A DNA stretch of 64,000 nt, from contig OZ241331.1 of NCBI GenBank assembly GCA_965200005.1, forward strand, positions 3,100,001 to 3,164,000. The letters are read 5' to 3'. The notes under the pieces are model-generated. The model had not been told where the DNA came from, searched no databases, and saw only the letters and a program-made list of their open reading frames with translations. Of the stretch, positions 18,512-27,645 are shown one piece after another. This DNA comes from Aldehydirespirator sp965200005 (lineage in GTDB: Bacteria; Actinomycetota; Acidimicrobiia; Acidimicrobiales; Aldehydirespiratoraceae). Within the stretch, counting starts at the first letter, position 1; every line of letters begins with the position of its first letter. The position numbers and the translations under genes are program-made.

Positions 18512-18843
18512 GACGCTGACTTGCCGGTGGATCCCAAGCTCAGCACGACCACATCGTCGACGACCGACACCTCATATGTGGGCACCGCCCGGGTGGCTGG
18601 CAGCGACAGCGGCTCGCCGGTTTCCAGATCAAACATCGCACCGTGGGCGACACACTCAATCGCACAATCATCGGGGTCAACCCAGCCTTCCGACAGCGAT
18701 ACCTCGGCATGGCTGCATGTGTCACCTATGGCATAGATGTCGTTGCCAATGCGCACAATTGCAATCTCTCGATCGTTTATGACTACTCGTTTGGCTGAGT
18801 CTTCTTCGATCTCGGAGAGTACAAACAGCTCATATGACGACAT
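18508..18843 (-). CDS. Rieske-type [2Fe-2S] ferredoxin of the suf operon
   Basis: Small electron carrier, 111 residues. The Rieske motif is complete: the first Cys-x-His is GDTCSHAEVSLSEG and the second Cys-x-x-His is IECVAHGAMFDLETG. Such ferredoxins, annotated as non-heme iron oxygenase ferredoxin subunits, are common between sufD and sufC in actinobacteria and may supply electrons for cluster assembly. It starts 9 bp after sufD and its stop overlaps the sufC start by 4 bp, so coupled translation is likely. Its exact redox partner is unknown. Confidence 0.92.
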   Translation of the reverse strand: MSSYELFVLSEIEEDSAKRVVINDREIAIVRIGNDIYAIGDTCSHAEVSLSEGWVDPDDCAIECVAHGAMFDLETGEPLSLPATRAVPTYEVSVVDDVVVLSLGSTGKSAS

Positions 18844-18852
18844 TGGGCTCCT

Positions 18853-20160
18853 TCATCGGGTCTCGGTTGTGCTGAGGATCGCATCGAGCTTGGCCTTCAA
18901 CATGCGGCTCATTTCTGGGCGAACTGCTGCGGCGGGCAAGGCGCTGATCACTTCATCGAAGAAGCCGGCGACGATCAGACGCTCCGCTACCGGCGTCGGC
19001 ACACCCCGACTCTCGAGGTAGAAGACCTGGTCAGCATCGACGGGCCCCACAGCAGAGGCGTGACTGCAGCGCACGTCGTTGTTCTCGATCTCAAGGTTCG
19101 GAACAGACTCTGCCCAAGCCCGCTCGCTCAGCTTGAGGTTGCGGTTGGTCTGGAAGGCGTTGACACGCCGAGCATCGGGGCGTACCCGGATTAGTCCCGT
19201 GTAGACGCTGCGGGCCGAGTCACCGACGGCGCCCTTATAGAGCAGGTTCGACCTTGTGTCAGGGGCTGCGTGATCTTGATATGTCCTGAAGTCAAGAATC
19301 TGACTGCCCGAACCGAGATAGGCGGAGAGGAGATCCCCGTTGGCACCCCGCCCTACCAGACGAGTGTCGGTGCGGGTGCGGGCGTATCCGCCGCCGAGCG
19401 CGACCGAGGCCGCCACCAGCGTGGCATCTCGCTCGACCCGAGCCGTGTGCGCCGCGATCTGCCATGTCTGTTCATGATGCTGCTGCAGGTTCAAGTAGCC
19501 GAGCCGGGCGGCTGGGCCGACATCGAGTTCGACCACGGGCACTGCGAGGGCGGGACCAGTCGATCGGTCGATGTTGATGATCGTGGCCTCAGCGTCGTAG
19601 CCGAGCCTCACTATGAGACGCGGGAAACTTGCGACACCCCCAACACAGCCATGATGTCGCACCACGATCGGTTCTTCGATCGTGACACCGTCTGGCACAT
19701 CCACAACTACTGCTGTCCCTACAAACGCATCGTTGAGCAGCGTGAAATAGTCGGACGCATCATCTGAAACTGCGCCGATCAATTGTCTGGCTCTTGGTGC
19801 TCCCGCTAGTGCCCCGACGTAGAGGTTTGCGGCGAGTTGGGAGTTGCCGTTAGATGAGTTGCGCCAAATGTGGCCATCAGCGACTTCGACAGTTGCCGCT
19901 GCCTTGATCCCTGTGAGTTGGGCTCCTAGAGCCTTGGTGTCGAGGTTGGGCGCGGTCGCAGCACCACCACCCTCGGTAGGACGTGCTGCCAAGCGGTAGG
20001 CATCGAGTTTGAATTTTCCGATAGGGCTGTAACGCCACTCCTCGGCTGCGGTAGTGGGGACTGTTGCGGCAAGGAACTCCTCCGCCGCGGCGACTCTGCG
20101 GCGCACCAGCCAATCAGGACCCGAAAGCCGACGCGCGGCTTCAACATTGAACTCAGTCAT
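18853..20160 (-). CDS. sufD: Fe-S cluster assembly protein SufD
   Basis: Scaffold subunit that pairs with SufB in the SufBC2D complex. The 435-residue product has the N-terminal helical part (EEWRYSPIGKFKLDAYRL, residues about 38-56) and the long right-handed beta-helix, ending in the conserved segment with CSHASAVGPVDADQVFYLESRGVP, whose His is the SufD residue involved in cluster assembly. It lies in the sufB operon just after a small unknown gene and before the Rieske gene. Length is typical. Confidence 0.95.
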   Translation of the reverse strand: MTEFNVEAARRLSGPDWLVRRRVAAAEEFLAATVPTTAAEEWRYSPIGKFKLDAYRLAARPTEGGGAATAPNLDTKALGAQLTGIKAAATVEVADGHIWRNSSNGNSQLAANLYVGALAGAPRARQLIGAVSDDASDYFTLLNDAFVGTAVVVDVPDGVTIEEPIVVRHHGCVGGVASFPRLIVRLGYDAEATIINIDRSTGPALAVPVVELDVGPAARLGYLNLQQHHEQTWQIAAHTARVERDATLVAASVALGGGYARTRTDTRLVGRGANGDLLSAYLGSGSQILDFRTYQDHAAPDTRSNLLYKGAVGDSARSVYTGLIRVRPDARRVNAFQTNRNLKLSERAWAESVPNLEIENNDVRCSHASAVGPVDADQVFYLESRGVPTPVAERLIVAGFFDEVISALPAAAVRPEMSRMLKAKLDAILSTTETR

Positions 20161-20165
20161 GGGTG

Positions 20166-20636
20166 TCAGTTGCCGTCCCGGTATCGGCGCCGGAACCTCT
20201 CGCCAAAGCCCTTCTTGCGGCCCTTGCGCTTCTTCGGCTTGGGTGATTGGCCGCGTGGCCCTTTGCCGCGGGATCCCTTCCCACGACGGGATCCTTTGCC
20301 TCGACGCAGCAAGCCTCGACCACGCCGCTTGCGTCGCTCGGCATCCAGATCGGCCATCACATCGGGGGCCGCTGCGTTCACGATGTCTTCGGCGGCATCA
20401 AGCAGGGCTCCGATGCTGTCGTCTTTGCCGAGACTGTCTGGCTCGGCGGGCGTTTGGGGCGTGACCAGGCTCCCGTAACTCCAGTTCACGTCAGCAAGCC
20501 GGCGGGTGTATTTGGGGCAGTCATCAGGGCAGCGCCAAGGCGCTTCAGGGGCAAGGTCAAGGTCGCACTTTCGTACTGTGTCGCCGTTGGGGTAGGTGCG
20601 CGACTCGTAGTACTTGCAGTCCTGACGCATCGGCAT
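20166..20636 (-). CDS. Cys-rich N-terminus, Arg/Lys-rich C-terminus protein in the suf operon
   Basis: A 156-residue protein I do not recognise. The first 42 residues hold four cysteines in CKYYESR, VRKCDLDLAP and RCPDDCPKY, a spacing that could bind zinc or an iron-sulfur cluster. A central acidic stretch follows, and the last 60 residues are almost all Arg, Lys, Gly and Ser, typical of a nucleic-acid-binding or disordered tail. It lies between sufB and sufD, 5 bp before the sufD start, so it is surely cotranscribed. A role in cluster delivery, or as a small regulator of the operon, is speculation. Confidence 0.75.
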   Translation of the reverse strand: MPMRQDCKYYESRTYPNGDTVRKCDLDLAPEAPWRCPDDCPKYTRRLADVNWSYGSLVTPQTPAEPDSLGKDDSIGALLDAAEDIVNAAAPDVMADLDAERRKRRGRGLLRRGKGSRRGKGSRGKGPRGQSPKPKKRKGRKKGFGERFRRRYRDGN

Positions 20637-20718
20637 GCGAACAGTTTGGCAAGTTCAGCAGCGTTCGCGTCGCGCGGGATTTTTGCAGTCGCTATGCGCG
20701 GGCGCGAACCCGCCGGGC

Positions 20719-23343
20719 TTAGCCGACGCTGCCCTCCATCTGAAGCTCAATGAGCCGACTCCACTCGACGGCGTATTCCATTGGCAGTGTGCGAGTGACC
20801 GGCTCGATGAAGCCGTTAACTATTAGACCCATTGCCTGCTCTTCAGTGAGTCCCCTGCTCTGTAGGTAGAACAGTTGGTCGTCGGCAACCTTGGAGACGG
20901 TGGCTTCGTGACCGATCACCGCGTCACCCGATCCGACCTCCATATAGGGGTAGGTGTCAGAAACCGAGTCTTCATCGAGGATCAAAGCGTCGCATTGCAC
21001 GTGGCTCTTGCAACCATAGGAGTCGTCTTCCACTCGCACTAATCCGCGATACGAGGTGCGTCCCCCGCCAGAGGAGATCGACTTGGACACGATCTTGGAG
21101 GTTGTTTCGGGTGCAGCGTGGGTCATCTTCGCGCCGGTGTCTTGATGCTGGCCCGGCCCGCCGTAAGCAACCGAGAGCACTTCACCAGAAGCCCGCGGCC
21201 CAACCATCACCACTGCTGGATACTTCATCGTCAGCTTTGAGTTATGCACGATGAAACCTTCGGAGACGAAGTTGCCGGTTCCTCCGACCTCAATGTCCCA
21301 CGTCGGAACAGTCTCGTAGCTATCGCCGACTTCTACGTCGCGGATCTCCACGCTGTCGGGAAGTTCGATCTGTGAGCGTCCAACTCGACGGAAGTAGCGA
21401 AGAGCGGGAACTGGCTGTTGCTCCACTGCCTCACGCAACTGAGTCGACACCACCTGCAGGAGCCTCGGGTCAGCCGGAAACTCAAGCCTGTGCGAGCCGC
21501 CTGCCGTGGCGACGTGATTCAGGATGCGCACCGACTTTGGCTCTTGGAACTCGGTATAGAGCCGTGACGAGATGCCAAGGCTCGTGAGCACTTCTGCAAC
21601 ATCTTGGAGAAGATCTCGGTTAACGGACTCAATTGAGAGTCCCCGCCTGCCCTTGGGAGCGCAGCCATCGGAGTCCACGTATCCGGCAACAAACGCCAGG
21701 CGCTGCGACTCCGGGACGTCCATCACCCACTGCGGTACCCGCTTGTAGGAAGCACCGCTCTCGAAGCCGTTTGCTTCTAGGAGTTCCGCCAACTCGACGC
21801 TGTTCCAGGTCACAGCAATGCCGTCGGCTCGCTCGGTCGGAACCGCTTCCGGCATAAGGCCTTGCATGACATCCATCAGACGTCGGCGGGCCCGATCTTC
21901 GCGAGGAGTCGAGAAAACGACCTTGGCCCAACGGTGACCATCAGAGGCCGCGGCTCGTGACTCAATGGATCCGTCCCCGGTGAACAGGCCGAATAGCCAC
22001 ATTAGGTCATCAGTCGTGGTTTCACCAACTGTGAGGCGGCTCGAGCGCTTTCTGGTCGACGTGAACGCATCGCTGTGCTGGTTGCTGCCCGTGAACACGG
22101 TCGTCGTATCAGGCAACTCCAGTTTGTGCGGCTCGCCGTAGTCGAGGCTCGAGATGGGAACGATCGCCTTATCAAGTTGATCGGCGCGGACGAATGCCAG
22201 ACGGTAACGCCCGAGCTTGGATGGCCTCGTCGGATCGTAGACGTAGGAGTAGAAGGGATGGTTGTCAGTCACTCGGAGGCGGCGCGAACCCACGCTCACG
22301 TCTCGCACGGGCTGCTCACCGGAGTATCGCTTGGCCGTGACTCGACGCCAGCAGAGGCGTCCTGCGGCCTCGTCATAGGACAGAACCTCGTCGCCGGGCA
22401 TGACCAACTCGATCGGCTTGACTCCGCCGGGAGTCGTGACACGGGAGCCTTCTGCGAGACATCCGATGTTGCCGTCGATCCATTCCATGTGGCCTTCGGC
22501 TTCAACACGAGCTCGCTTGGTTACGAGGTTGTAGACGTTGTCTGACCAGTTCTGGATGGTGGTGTAGGTGACCCGAGCGCTGCGTCCCACAACGATCTCG
22601 ACGACTGCTGAGTGAAGCGAATCGGTGGAGTACGTGGGTGCGGAGCAACCTTCGATGTAATGCACTTGCGAGCCCTCGTCGGCGATGATAAGGGTGCGCT
22701 CGAACTGGCCCATGTTCTCGGCGTTGATGCGGAAGTAGGCCTGCAGTGGGGCTTGCACCGTGACGCCGGGTGGCACGTAGATGAACGAGCCGCCCGACCA
22801 TACGGCCGAGTTAAGGGCAGAAAACTTGTTGTCGTTGGGTGGGATGACAGTGCCGAAGTAGCGCTTGACCAGGTAGGGATACTCACGCAGGGCTGTGTCC
22901 ATGTCGCAAAACAGCACGCCCTGGGCTTCAAGGTCGGCCCGGTTGCGGTGGTAGACAACTTCGCTCTCGTATTGGGCGGTTACACCGGCGAGGTACTTGC
23001 GTTCGGCTTCGGGGATGCCAAGTTTCTCGTATGTGCTCTTGATCGATTCTGGGACCATCTCCCAGTCGTTAGCGAGCGTGTCGGTGGGTTTGATGTAGTA
23101 ATAGATGTCATCGAAGTCGATGCCACTGGTGTCGCCACCCCAGGTGGGGCGCGGTCTGCGAGCGAAACGCTTGTGCGACTTGAGTCGGAAATTGAGCATC
23201 CATGCGGGCTCGCTCTTGAGCCACGACATCTCTGTGATGATGTCATCGTTCAGGCCCTTCTTGGGCTTGAAGACGTAGTCCTCTTCATCGCTCCAGCCAA
23301 GCTGGTACCGGCTGAGGTCGACGCCGATATCGGCGGTTGTCAT
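20719..23343 (-). CDS. sufB: Fe-S cluster assembly protein SufB with an intein
   Basis: Scaffold subunit for iron-sulfur clusters. The 874-residue precursor comprises an N-extein (residues 1-294), a 407-residue intein (295-701) and a C-extein (702-874). Joined, the exteins give 467 residues, the usual SufB length, with WIDGNIG followed directly by SKLTMKYPAV. The N-extein carries the FSALNSAVWSGGSFIYVPPG segment, and the C-extein has KSHVQCDALILDEDS and IGHEATVSKVADDQLFYLQSRG. It is the first gene of the minus-strand suf operon. No SufR-type repressor gene is adjacent. The +1 residue after the intein is Ser. Confidence 0.96.
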   Translation of the reverse strand: MTTADIGVDLSRYQLGWSDEEDYVFKPKKGLNDDIITEMSWLKSEPAWMLNFRLKSHKRFARRPRPTWGGDTSGIDFDDIYYYIKPTDTLANDWEMVPESIKSTYEKLGIPEAERKYLAGVTAQYESEVVYHRNRADLEAQGVLFCDMDTALREYPYLVKRYFGTVIPPNDNKFSALNSAVWSGGSFIYVPPGVTVQAPLQAYFRINAENMGQFERTLIIADEGSQVHYIEGCSAPTYSTDSLHSAVVEIVVGRSARVTYTTIQNWSDNVYNLVTKRARVEAEGHMEWIDGNIGCLAEGSRVTTPGGVKPIELVMPGDEVLSYDEAAGRLCWRRVTAKRYSGEQPVRDVSVGSRRLRVTDNHPFYSYVYDPTRPSKLGRYRLAFVRADQLDKAIVPISSLDYGEPHKLELPDTTTVFTGSNQHSDAFTSTRKRSSRLTVGETTTDDLMWLFGLFTGDGSIESRAAASDGHRWAKVVFSTPREDRARRRLMDVMQGLMPEAVPTERADGIAVTWNSVELAELLEANGFESGASYKRVPQWVMDVPESQRLAFVAGYVDSDGCAPKGRRGLSIESVNRDLLQDVAEVLTSLGISSRLYTEFQEPKSVRILNHVATAGGSHRLEFPADPRLLQVVSTQLREAVEQQPVPALRYFRRVGRSQIELPDSVEIRDVEVGDSYETVPTWDIEVGGTGNFVSEGFIVHNSKLTMKYPAVVMVGPRASGEVLSVAYGGPGQHQDTGAKMTHAAPETTSKIVSKSISSGGGRTSYRGLVRVEDDSYGCKSHVQCDALILDEDSVSDTYPYMEVGSGDAVIGHEATVSKVADDQLFYLQSRGLTEEQAMGLIVNGFIEPVTRTLPMEYAVEWSRLIELQMEGSVG
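21241..22461 (-). mobile_element. SufB intein with LAGLIDADG homing endonuclease
   Basis: In-frame protein-splicing element of 407 residues. It begins with Cys (CLAEGSRVTTPGG, block A), has the block B TDNHPFYSY (with the T-x-x-H pattern), two LAGLIDADG-type endonuclease motifs LFGLFTGDGSI and FVAGYVDSDGC, and the C-terminal blocks TWDIEVGGTGNFVSEGFIVHN, ending His-Asn before Ser. All residues for standard class 1 splicing are present. The insertion point, Gly-Cys/Asn-Ser in the conserved NIG-SKLTMKYP region of SufB, is a known intein site in mycobacterial SufB. The endonuclease motifs keep their acidic residues, so it may be active. Confidence 0.93.
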
Positions 23344-23618
23344 GCGCTGACCTCCAGGTGCGTCATCGCCATGTGGCTATCCACACTAACCGCCCCCACC
23401 CCCAACCAAGTACCCCGCCCAACGGCCCTTCCACCCACGCGCCTGGCGCTTGGCTCGCTACGTTCCCGCTCAACCGCAGCGGGCTAAATCGCTCGGTCAC
23501 TCCGCCACGAATCTTCAGGGGATGTGCCGTCGAAGCAGCGACCCGCAGAGTCATCGCCATCTACAGTCCGAGGTACGGCTGTTGACAGCAAGTCAACTAC
23601 CCATGAGAGAGCACACTT
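23344..23618. promoter_or_regulatory. Divergent intergenic region between sufB and a small membrane-protein gene
   Basis: A 275-bp spacer with no gene that I can support. It must contain the promoter of the minus-strand suf operon. Near the plus-strand gene, GTTGAC at 23581-23586 and GTCAAC at 23592-23597 form a 6-bp inverted repeat with a 5-bp spacer. TTGACA inside it resembles a -35 element, but I see no good -10 at the right distance. No SufR-like binding site could be recognised with confidence. Confidence 0.4.
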
Positions 23619-24098
23619 ATGGTGAATTGGGTTAGGAGGTATGCACTTGTCATGGTGCTTTGCGTAGCGGCACTTGCAGTGACAGTGGCGGGAGTCATTC
23701 AGTTGCGGAGCAATGAGGTGTACGACTCACAGGTACTTGCGTGTGCCGAAGAGCCAGACCTCGATCGTGCAATTGTTGCGTACATGGTAGAGAGCGCACG
23801 CAATACGAGCACGACGCCTCTCGAACCGTCGCATGAAGTGATGGCGAAGATGATTGCTAACCGGGCCGAGAAGTACGGTATTGATCCTGACCTCCTGTGG
23901 GAAGCAAGTAGGATCAAGACCGTAGAGGATTACGAAGAGTCCCGACCTGAAGTTAGAGAACTCCTCGTGGCTTCGACACCCACGTGGATCACTGCAGGCA
24001 GAGGTACCAAGTTCTCGTTCCACACTGACAGTGGAAGTTGCCACTTCGACTACTCACAGATCAAAACCAACCCTAGATTGACCGAGTCCACTAGCTAG
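23619..24098 (+). CDS. Small membrane-anchored protein, first of a tandem paralog pair
   Basis: A 159-residue protein starting VNWVRRY, with one hydrophobic segment (residues about 8-28) acting as a signal anchor and the rest outside the membrane. The soluble part is acidic and holds KYGIDPDLLWEASRIKTVEDY and a C-terminal GSCHFDYSQIK; two cysteines (about residue 42 and near the end) could form a disulfide. I do not recognise the family. A damaged copy follows at 24430-24906, with matching DNA even just before the start (GCACACT, then TGGTGAATTGG), so this arose by tandem duplication. Confidence 0.65.
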   Translation: MVNWVRRYALVMVLCVAALAVTVAGVIQLRSNEVYDSQVLACAEEPDLDRAIVAYMVESARNTSTTPLEPSHEVMAKMIANRAEKYGIDPDLLWEASRIKTVEDYEESRPEVRELLVASTPTWITAGRGTKFSFHTDSGSCHFDYSQIKTNPRLTESTS

Positions 24099-24429
24099 TA
24101 CCTATTCAGTTAGTGTGAACATATTTCGATAGGTCTTGAGGACAATTCCCGATAGCAATAGCAAGCACACGAGAACTGACCACGGAACTTCAACCGGCTG
24201 GGTTCTCTTGATCCAATTCACGGCGACTACGAGCTGACAATGGAGGAGTCATCCCTCCGCTTCAATAATGCCTGCGGATGCAAACCCGTAACGGCAAGCG
24301 TATGGCATCACTTGGCCAGTGGGTGCGCTATTTGCGAGATCGAGACTGGTGAGTGCCTTGGCCCCAGGACTAGAGTTCATGGCGTTCCTCCTAGCATCAG
24401 GTTATTTGCGCAATGAGACAAGCACACTC

Positions 24430-24906
24430 GTGGTGAATTGGACTAGGGAGTATTCGCTTGTTGTTTTGCTAGCAGTCGGTGCGCTTGTGGCGACGATGGC
24501 CGGGCTTGTGCAGTTGCAAACCACATCCCACAGCGAGAGCGACCAAGTAATGCACCCTGAGGGGAAGCACGATTCTGAGACGCTCAAGTGCGCTGAAGAA
24601 CTAGAGCTGGATCCTGCTATCGTTGCTTGCCTAATTGAACCCGTCATCGTGGGTACAACTGCTTCTGAGCCTTCAGAGGAACTGAGGGCTTAGATCGTTG
24701 CCTACATAGCGGAAGAATACAGCTTTGATCCCGACTTCATTTGGGAAGCAAGCAAGATCAAGACCATTGAGGATAACGAAGGAGCCTCACCCGAAGCCAG
24801 AGATGTCTTTATGACATCATCGCCATGGACCGTTGCCGGTTTCGGCACCAGATTCGATATCAGCACTCGCGATCACACCTGCCAGTTCGACTCCTCACGA
24901 GAATAG
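24430..24906 (+). pseudogene. Second tandem paralog, interrupted by an in-frame TAG
   Basis: Aligned by eye with the gene at 23619: VNWTREYSLVVLLAVGAL matches the anchor segment, then CAEELELDPAIVA. The frame stops at TAG 24691-24693 but continues without shift as FDPDFIWEASKIKTIED, then ARDVFMTSSPWTVAGFGT and a final HTCQFDSSRE, ending at 24906. These correspond to DPDLLWEASRIKTVED and GSCHFDY in the first copy. The start used here, GTG 24430, is the counterpart of the ATG of copy 1. A single nonsense change, not a sequencing indel, explains the break. Readthrough cannot be excluded from sequence alone. Confidence 0.75.
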
Positions 24907-24970
24907 CGATCACCAGTATCTTTGTGGATACACGTCTCAACACGCGTGAGAAGGCCCGGTGTCGGTGAAG

Positions 24971-26504
24971 TCATAGGCTTAGCTGTGGTTGGTTCGGAGT
25001 CGTTGAGATTCGGCTGTCGTGAAGTCTTGGATCGTGTATCGATCGACCGCCACTTAGATTTTCGACTTCTTGACTGTCAGCACTTGCGTGTTTCCGAGCG
25101 GGTCTTTTTGATCTAATGTTCGGAGAGTTAGAGCCGGTCGCTTGGTTGGTTAGGCGCTCGAGGTCTTCGCCTTGCGATCGGTTCGGTGGGGGTCGGATGC
25201 CGTGGTTGTGCCGGGGTGTTTGGGTTATTGGTTGCTCTGCTCGGGCGGGCCCGTAGTTGGGGCCGTTGGGTGGGATCAATTCTGGTTTGCCGTCTTGGCG
25301 GATGATTTGCCAGTTGTGGTGATGGATTTTGTTGTGACACTTCCAGCAGACGAGCACCATGTTGGTGATATCAGTACTCCCGCCTTTGCTCCAGGGCATC
25401 ACATGATGAGCTTGACACAACGCTGGGTTGATGCCACACCCTATGCATCCTTGGTCACGCGCGGTGAGCGCGTTGATTTGAGCCGGCGTCGCGCTGCGCT
25501 TCGAATAGCCCTGCCACAATGGCACACCCTTCGAACCAAACAGCAATCCCTTCAGGGTTGAGTTGCACATCAACTCATCCAACACAGAAGGCGGCAGTGG
25601 ATCACCACCGACTATTTCGGCCACCAAACCAGATGACTCATCGTTGAGATGCGCCACAACGCTGATCTCAGCGGGCCGGCCCGGTGTTGGCATGCAAGCA
25701 CTCCTAGCTGAACCCGAACCAGTGGTCAACACATCGAGGGCGTCGGCCATGCACTGATCAAAACTACGACGCTCAAAGGAGCTACTAGCCCCAGCAGCCT
25801 TCTTGTCGCTCTTATAGGAGCGTTTAGCCACTTGACGCATCCGGTTAGCGATACGCGCACCCGTCACAGGATCAAAACAACCATGCAGATGTGTCATCCC
25901 GTCATCATCCTCAAAGAACCGCAAACTCCGACGGCGACGCAACCGGGCATGCAGAGCTTCACCGTGATCAGGTTGATGAACACGACTCCAACGCTTAGCA
26001 ACCCGCACAAACTGATCATCAGTCAACGACGCAGCCAAACCCAACAATTCAATATCAGACTCAACAGCAGCACTGCTAGTCGCTCCAGCTGCCTTCGTGA
26101 GCCGTTCAGCGTTACGAAAACTCACCCGCCCAGACCGAAACTGCCTCACGCAACCGAGGCATCTCCGAAAGTTGCTTAACAGTCTTCGTGTTCCGGCGCG
26201 CTTCGCGTCGTGACACTCCTGATGTCTCAACAAGAACACCAGCACCATCATCACCATGACGCTCAACACGAGCAACCAACCGGGCAACCTGAGCGCAATA
26301 CATCTCACACTTTGCTCGCGCTGACTTCATCTCACTAAGACTCGATCGCACATCACCAAGCGGTGCCCTATGCAAACCCGCAAGCATCTCACTGGCTTCC
26401 GCATCGATCCGCCTAACCGACCCCAACAACACAACTACAACACCCCACAAGCATATGACATCACACCAAACATCTCTGCATATCGTGTTGTGATCACACC
26501 ACAT
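24971..26504 (-). pseudogene. DUF222-type HNH endonuclease protein, frameshifted
   Basis: The C-terminal frame (24971 to about 26120) has a full HNH domain: CIGCGINPALCQAHHVMPWS, then NMVLVCWKCHNKIHHHNW, preceded by a DUF222-like helical region (NRMRQVAKRSYKSD, FDQCMADALDVL). The N-terminal frame (about 26120-26504) reads RRIDAEASEMLAGLHRAPLGDVRS and MPRLREAVSVWAGEF, then runs off. One extra base in the A4 run near 26117-26120 (T4 on the coding strand) would join AGEF to RNAERLTKAAG. Such proteins occur in many copies in actinobacteria and are suspected mobile or selfish genes. A GTG at 26432 is a plausible start. Confidence 0.75.
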
Positions 26505-26803
26505 GGGCGAAGTGCTTGATGCGGCATCTCGACAGGCACAGCATCCCGAAGGCGCATAACCGCAAACTTGCAGACACGTCCGGACTCATCAACAAGCTCT
26601 ACCCGTGCCTGATCAGAGCCACAATCACCATCAGGCTCACTAGCTACGACCACAAAACCCGGAATCATCTCGACCAGGCCAACCTTGCGGCCCACCACCT
26701 GGGCTGACCGAGACGCGAAGTGAGTGTTTGATCCGCCTGCCGCAGCAGTGAACGCGGAGAGAAACCCGACGGGGTAGACGACTTTCTGCAGCAGAGCGAA
26801 CAT
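26435..26803 (-). CDS. Possible small hypothetical protein upstream of the HNH gene
   Basis: An open frame of 122 codons starting MFALLQKVVYPVGFLSA. Its stop lies 3 bases before the possible GTG start (26432) of the HNH gene on the same strand, as in a coupled operon. The product has an early hydrophobic stretch and a middle with valine-rich strands (IPGFVVVASEPDG, ARVELVDESGRVCKF) that looks like a small beta domain. I do not recognise it, and composition alone cannot prove it is expressed. It could instead be an altered 5' part of the HNH gene. Confidence 0.35.
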   Translation of the reverse strand: MFALLQKVVYPVGFLSAFTAAAGGSNTHFASRSAQVVGRKVGLVEMIPGFVVVASEPDGDCGSDQARVELVDESGRVCKFAVMRLRDAVPVEMPHQALRPCGVITTRYAEMFGVMSYACGVL

Positions 26804-27085
26804 ACGTTCACTATATCGTAGAATCCATGAAACCACACATCACACACCAACATCTTCGGTGTAGCTGCGCTGCAGTGTTGCCACCAAGGGAACACGTCAC
26901 ATGCATGTCGACGCCATCATCGAGACTCGGCACTCGAACCTGCCTGGCGCAACAGGTGTGTCGTGTTCACGGGAATCCGCTCACCGGCTCGGTCGCTCAC
27001 GTCAGGTGCGATGGCGCTTATCTCCCAGGTCGCATCATCCAGTACTCCTCACGGTCGTACGCATCGGGTGCTGTAGTTTTGCGGT

Positions 27086-27592
27086 ATGGAAGCAGTCGAT
27101 GAGCAGATGGAAGGGCCCGCCTTCGCTAGGACCGGCATGATGTTTCCGACGGGCCGGATTACGACCGCTGTCCTGCCCGCTGACATGGCTGACAACGACA
27201 ACCGGGGCCGGGTGGTTGGGCTGTCGCAGCTAGCTAAGGACTGGGCGACGTTCCCTCACGAACGGGAGAGGATGATCACAACCCCTCCAAGGTGAGCTCG
27301 TTGGTGGCATCGATTTACCAGGCGTCGTAACGACCTCGCCCGAATCGCAGCGGTCGTACACGCGCTTTGTGACCGTGACGGCGAACCGATCCCTGACTGG
27401 GTGTGGCAACACCGCGCCACGAAACCGGTTTGGATTGACGACGCATCCGTTCGTGACACGCCGTTCGCTCGGATCGCCAAAGCAGAGGCACCAAGCGCGT
27501 GCGCCTATCACGATGTGTGGTTCACACCAGCAGACATCGCGGACATCCGTGTTCACGAACCCTTTCGTCTCGGTGAGTCCGTAACAGGATAA
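27086..27592 (+). pseudogene. Unknown gene interrupted by TGA, partner of the DUF6036-like gene
   Basis: The frame starts at ATG 27086 (MEAVDEQMEGPAFARTGMMF), contains GRVVGLSQLAKDWATFPHERE, meets TGA at 27293-27295 and continues in the same frame to 27592 with RRNDLARIAAVVHALCDRDG, EPIPDWVWQHRATKPVWID and HDVWFTPADIADIRVHEPFR. The second half looks coding by composition. It ends 53 bp before the DUF6036-like gene in the same orientation, the layout expected of a toxin-antitoxin or abortive-infection pair with this gene as the first member. I do not recognise the family, so the pair function is inference. Confidence 0.55.
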
Positions 27593-27645
27593 GCGAGGAA
27601 GACCCGAGGGCCGAAGGCGATAAGCAGTTCAGTCAACGAGAACTC

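Noticed and set aside
22612..23487. 291-codon plus-strand open frame opposite sufB
   Set aside because: Antisense to the highly conserved SufB N-extein. Composition mirrors the sense gene and no family is evident.
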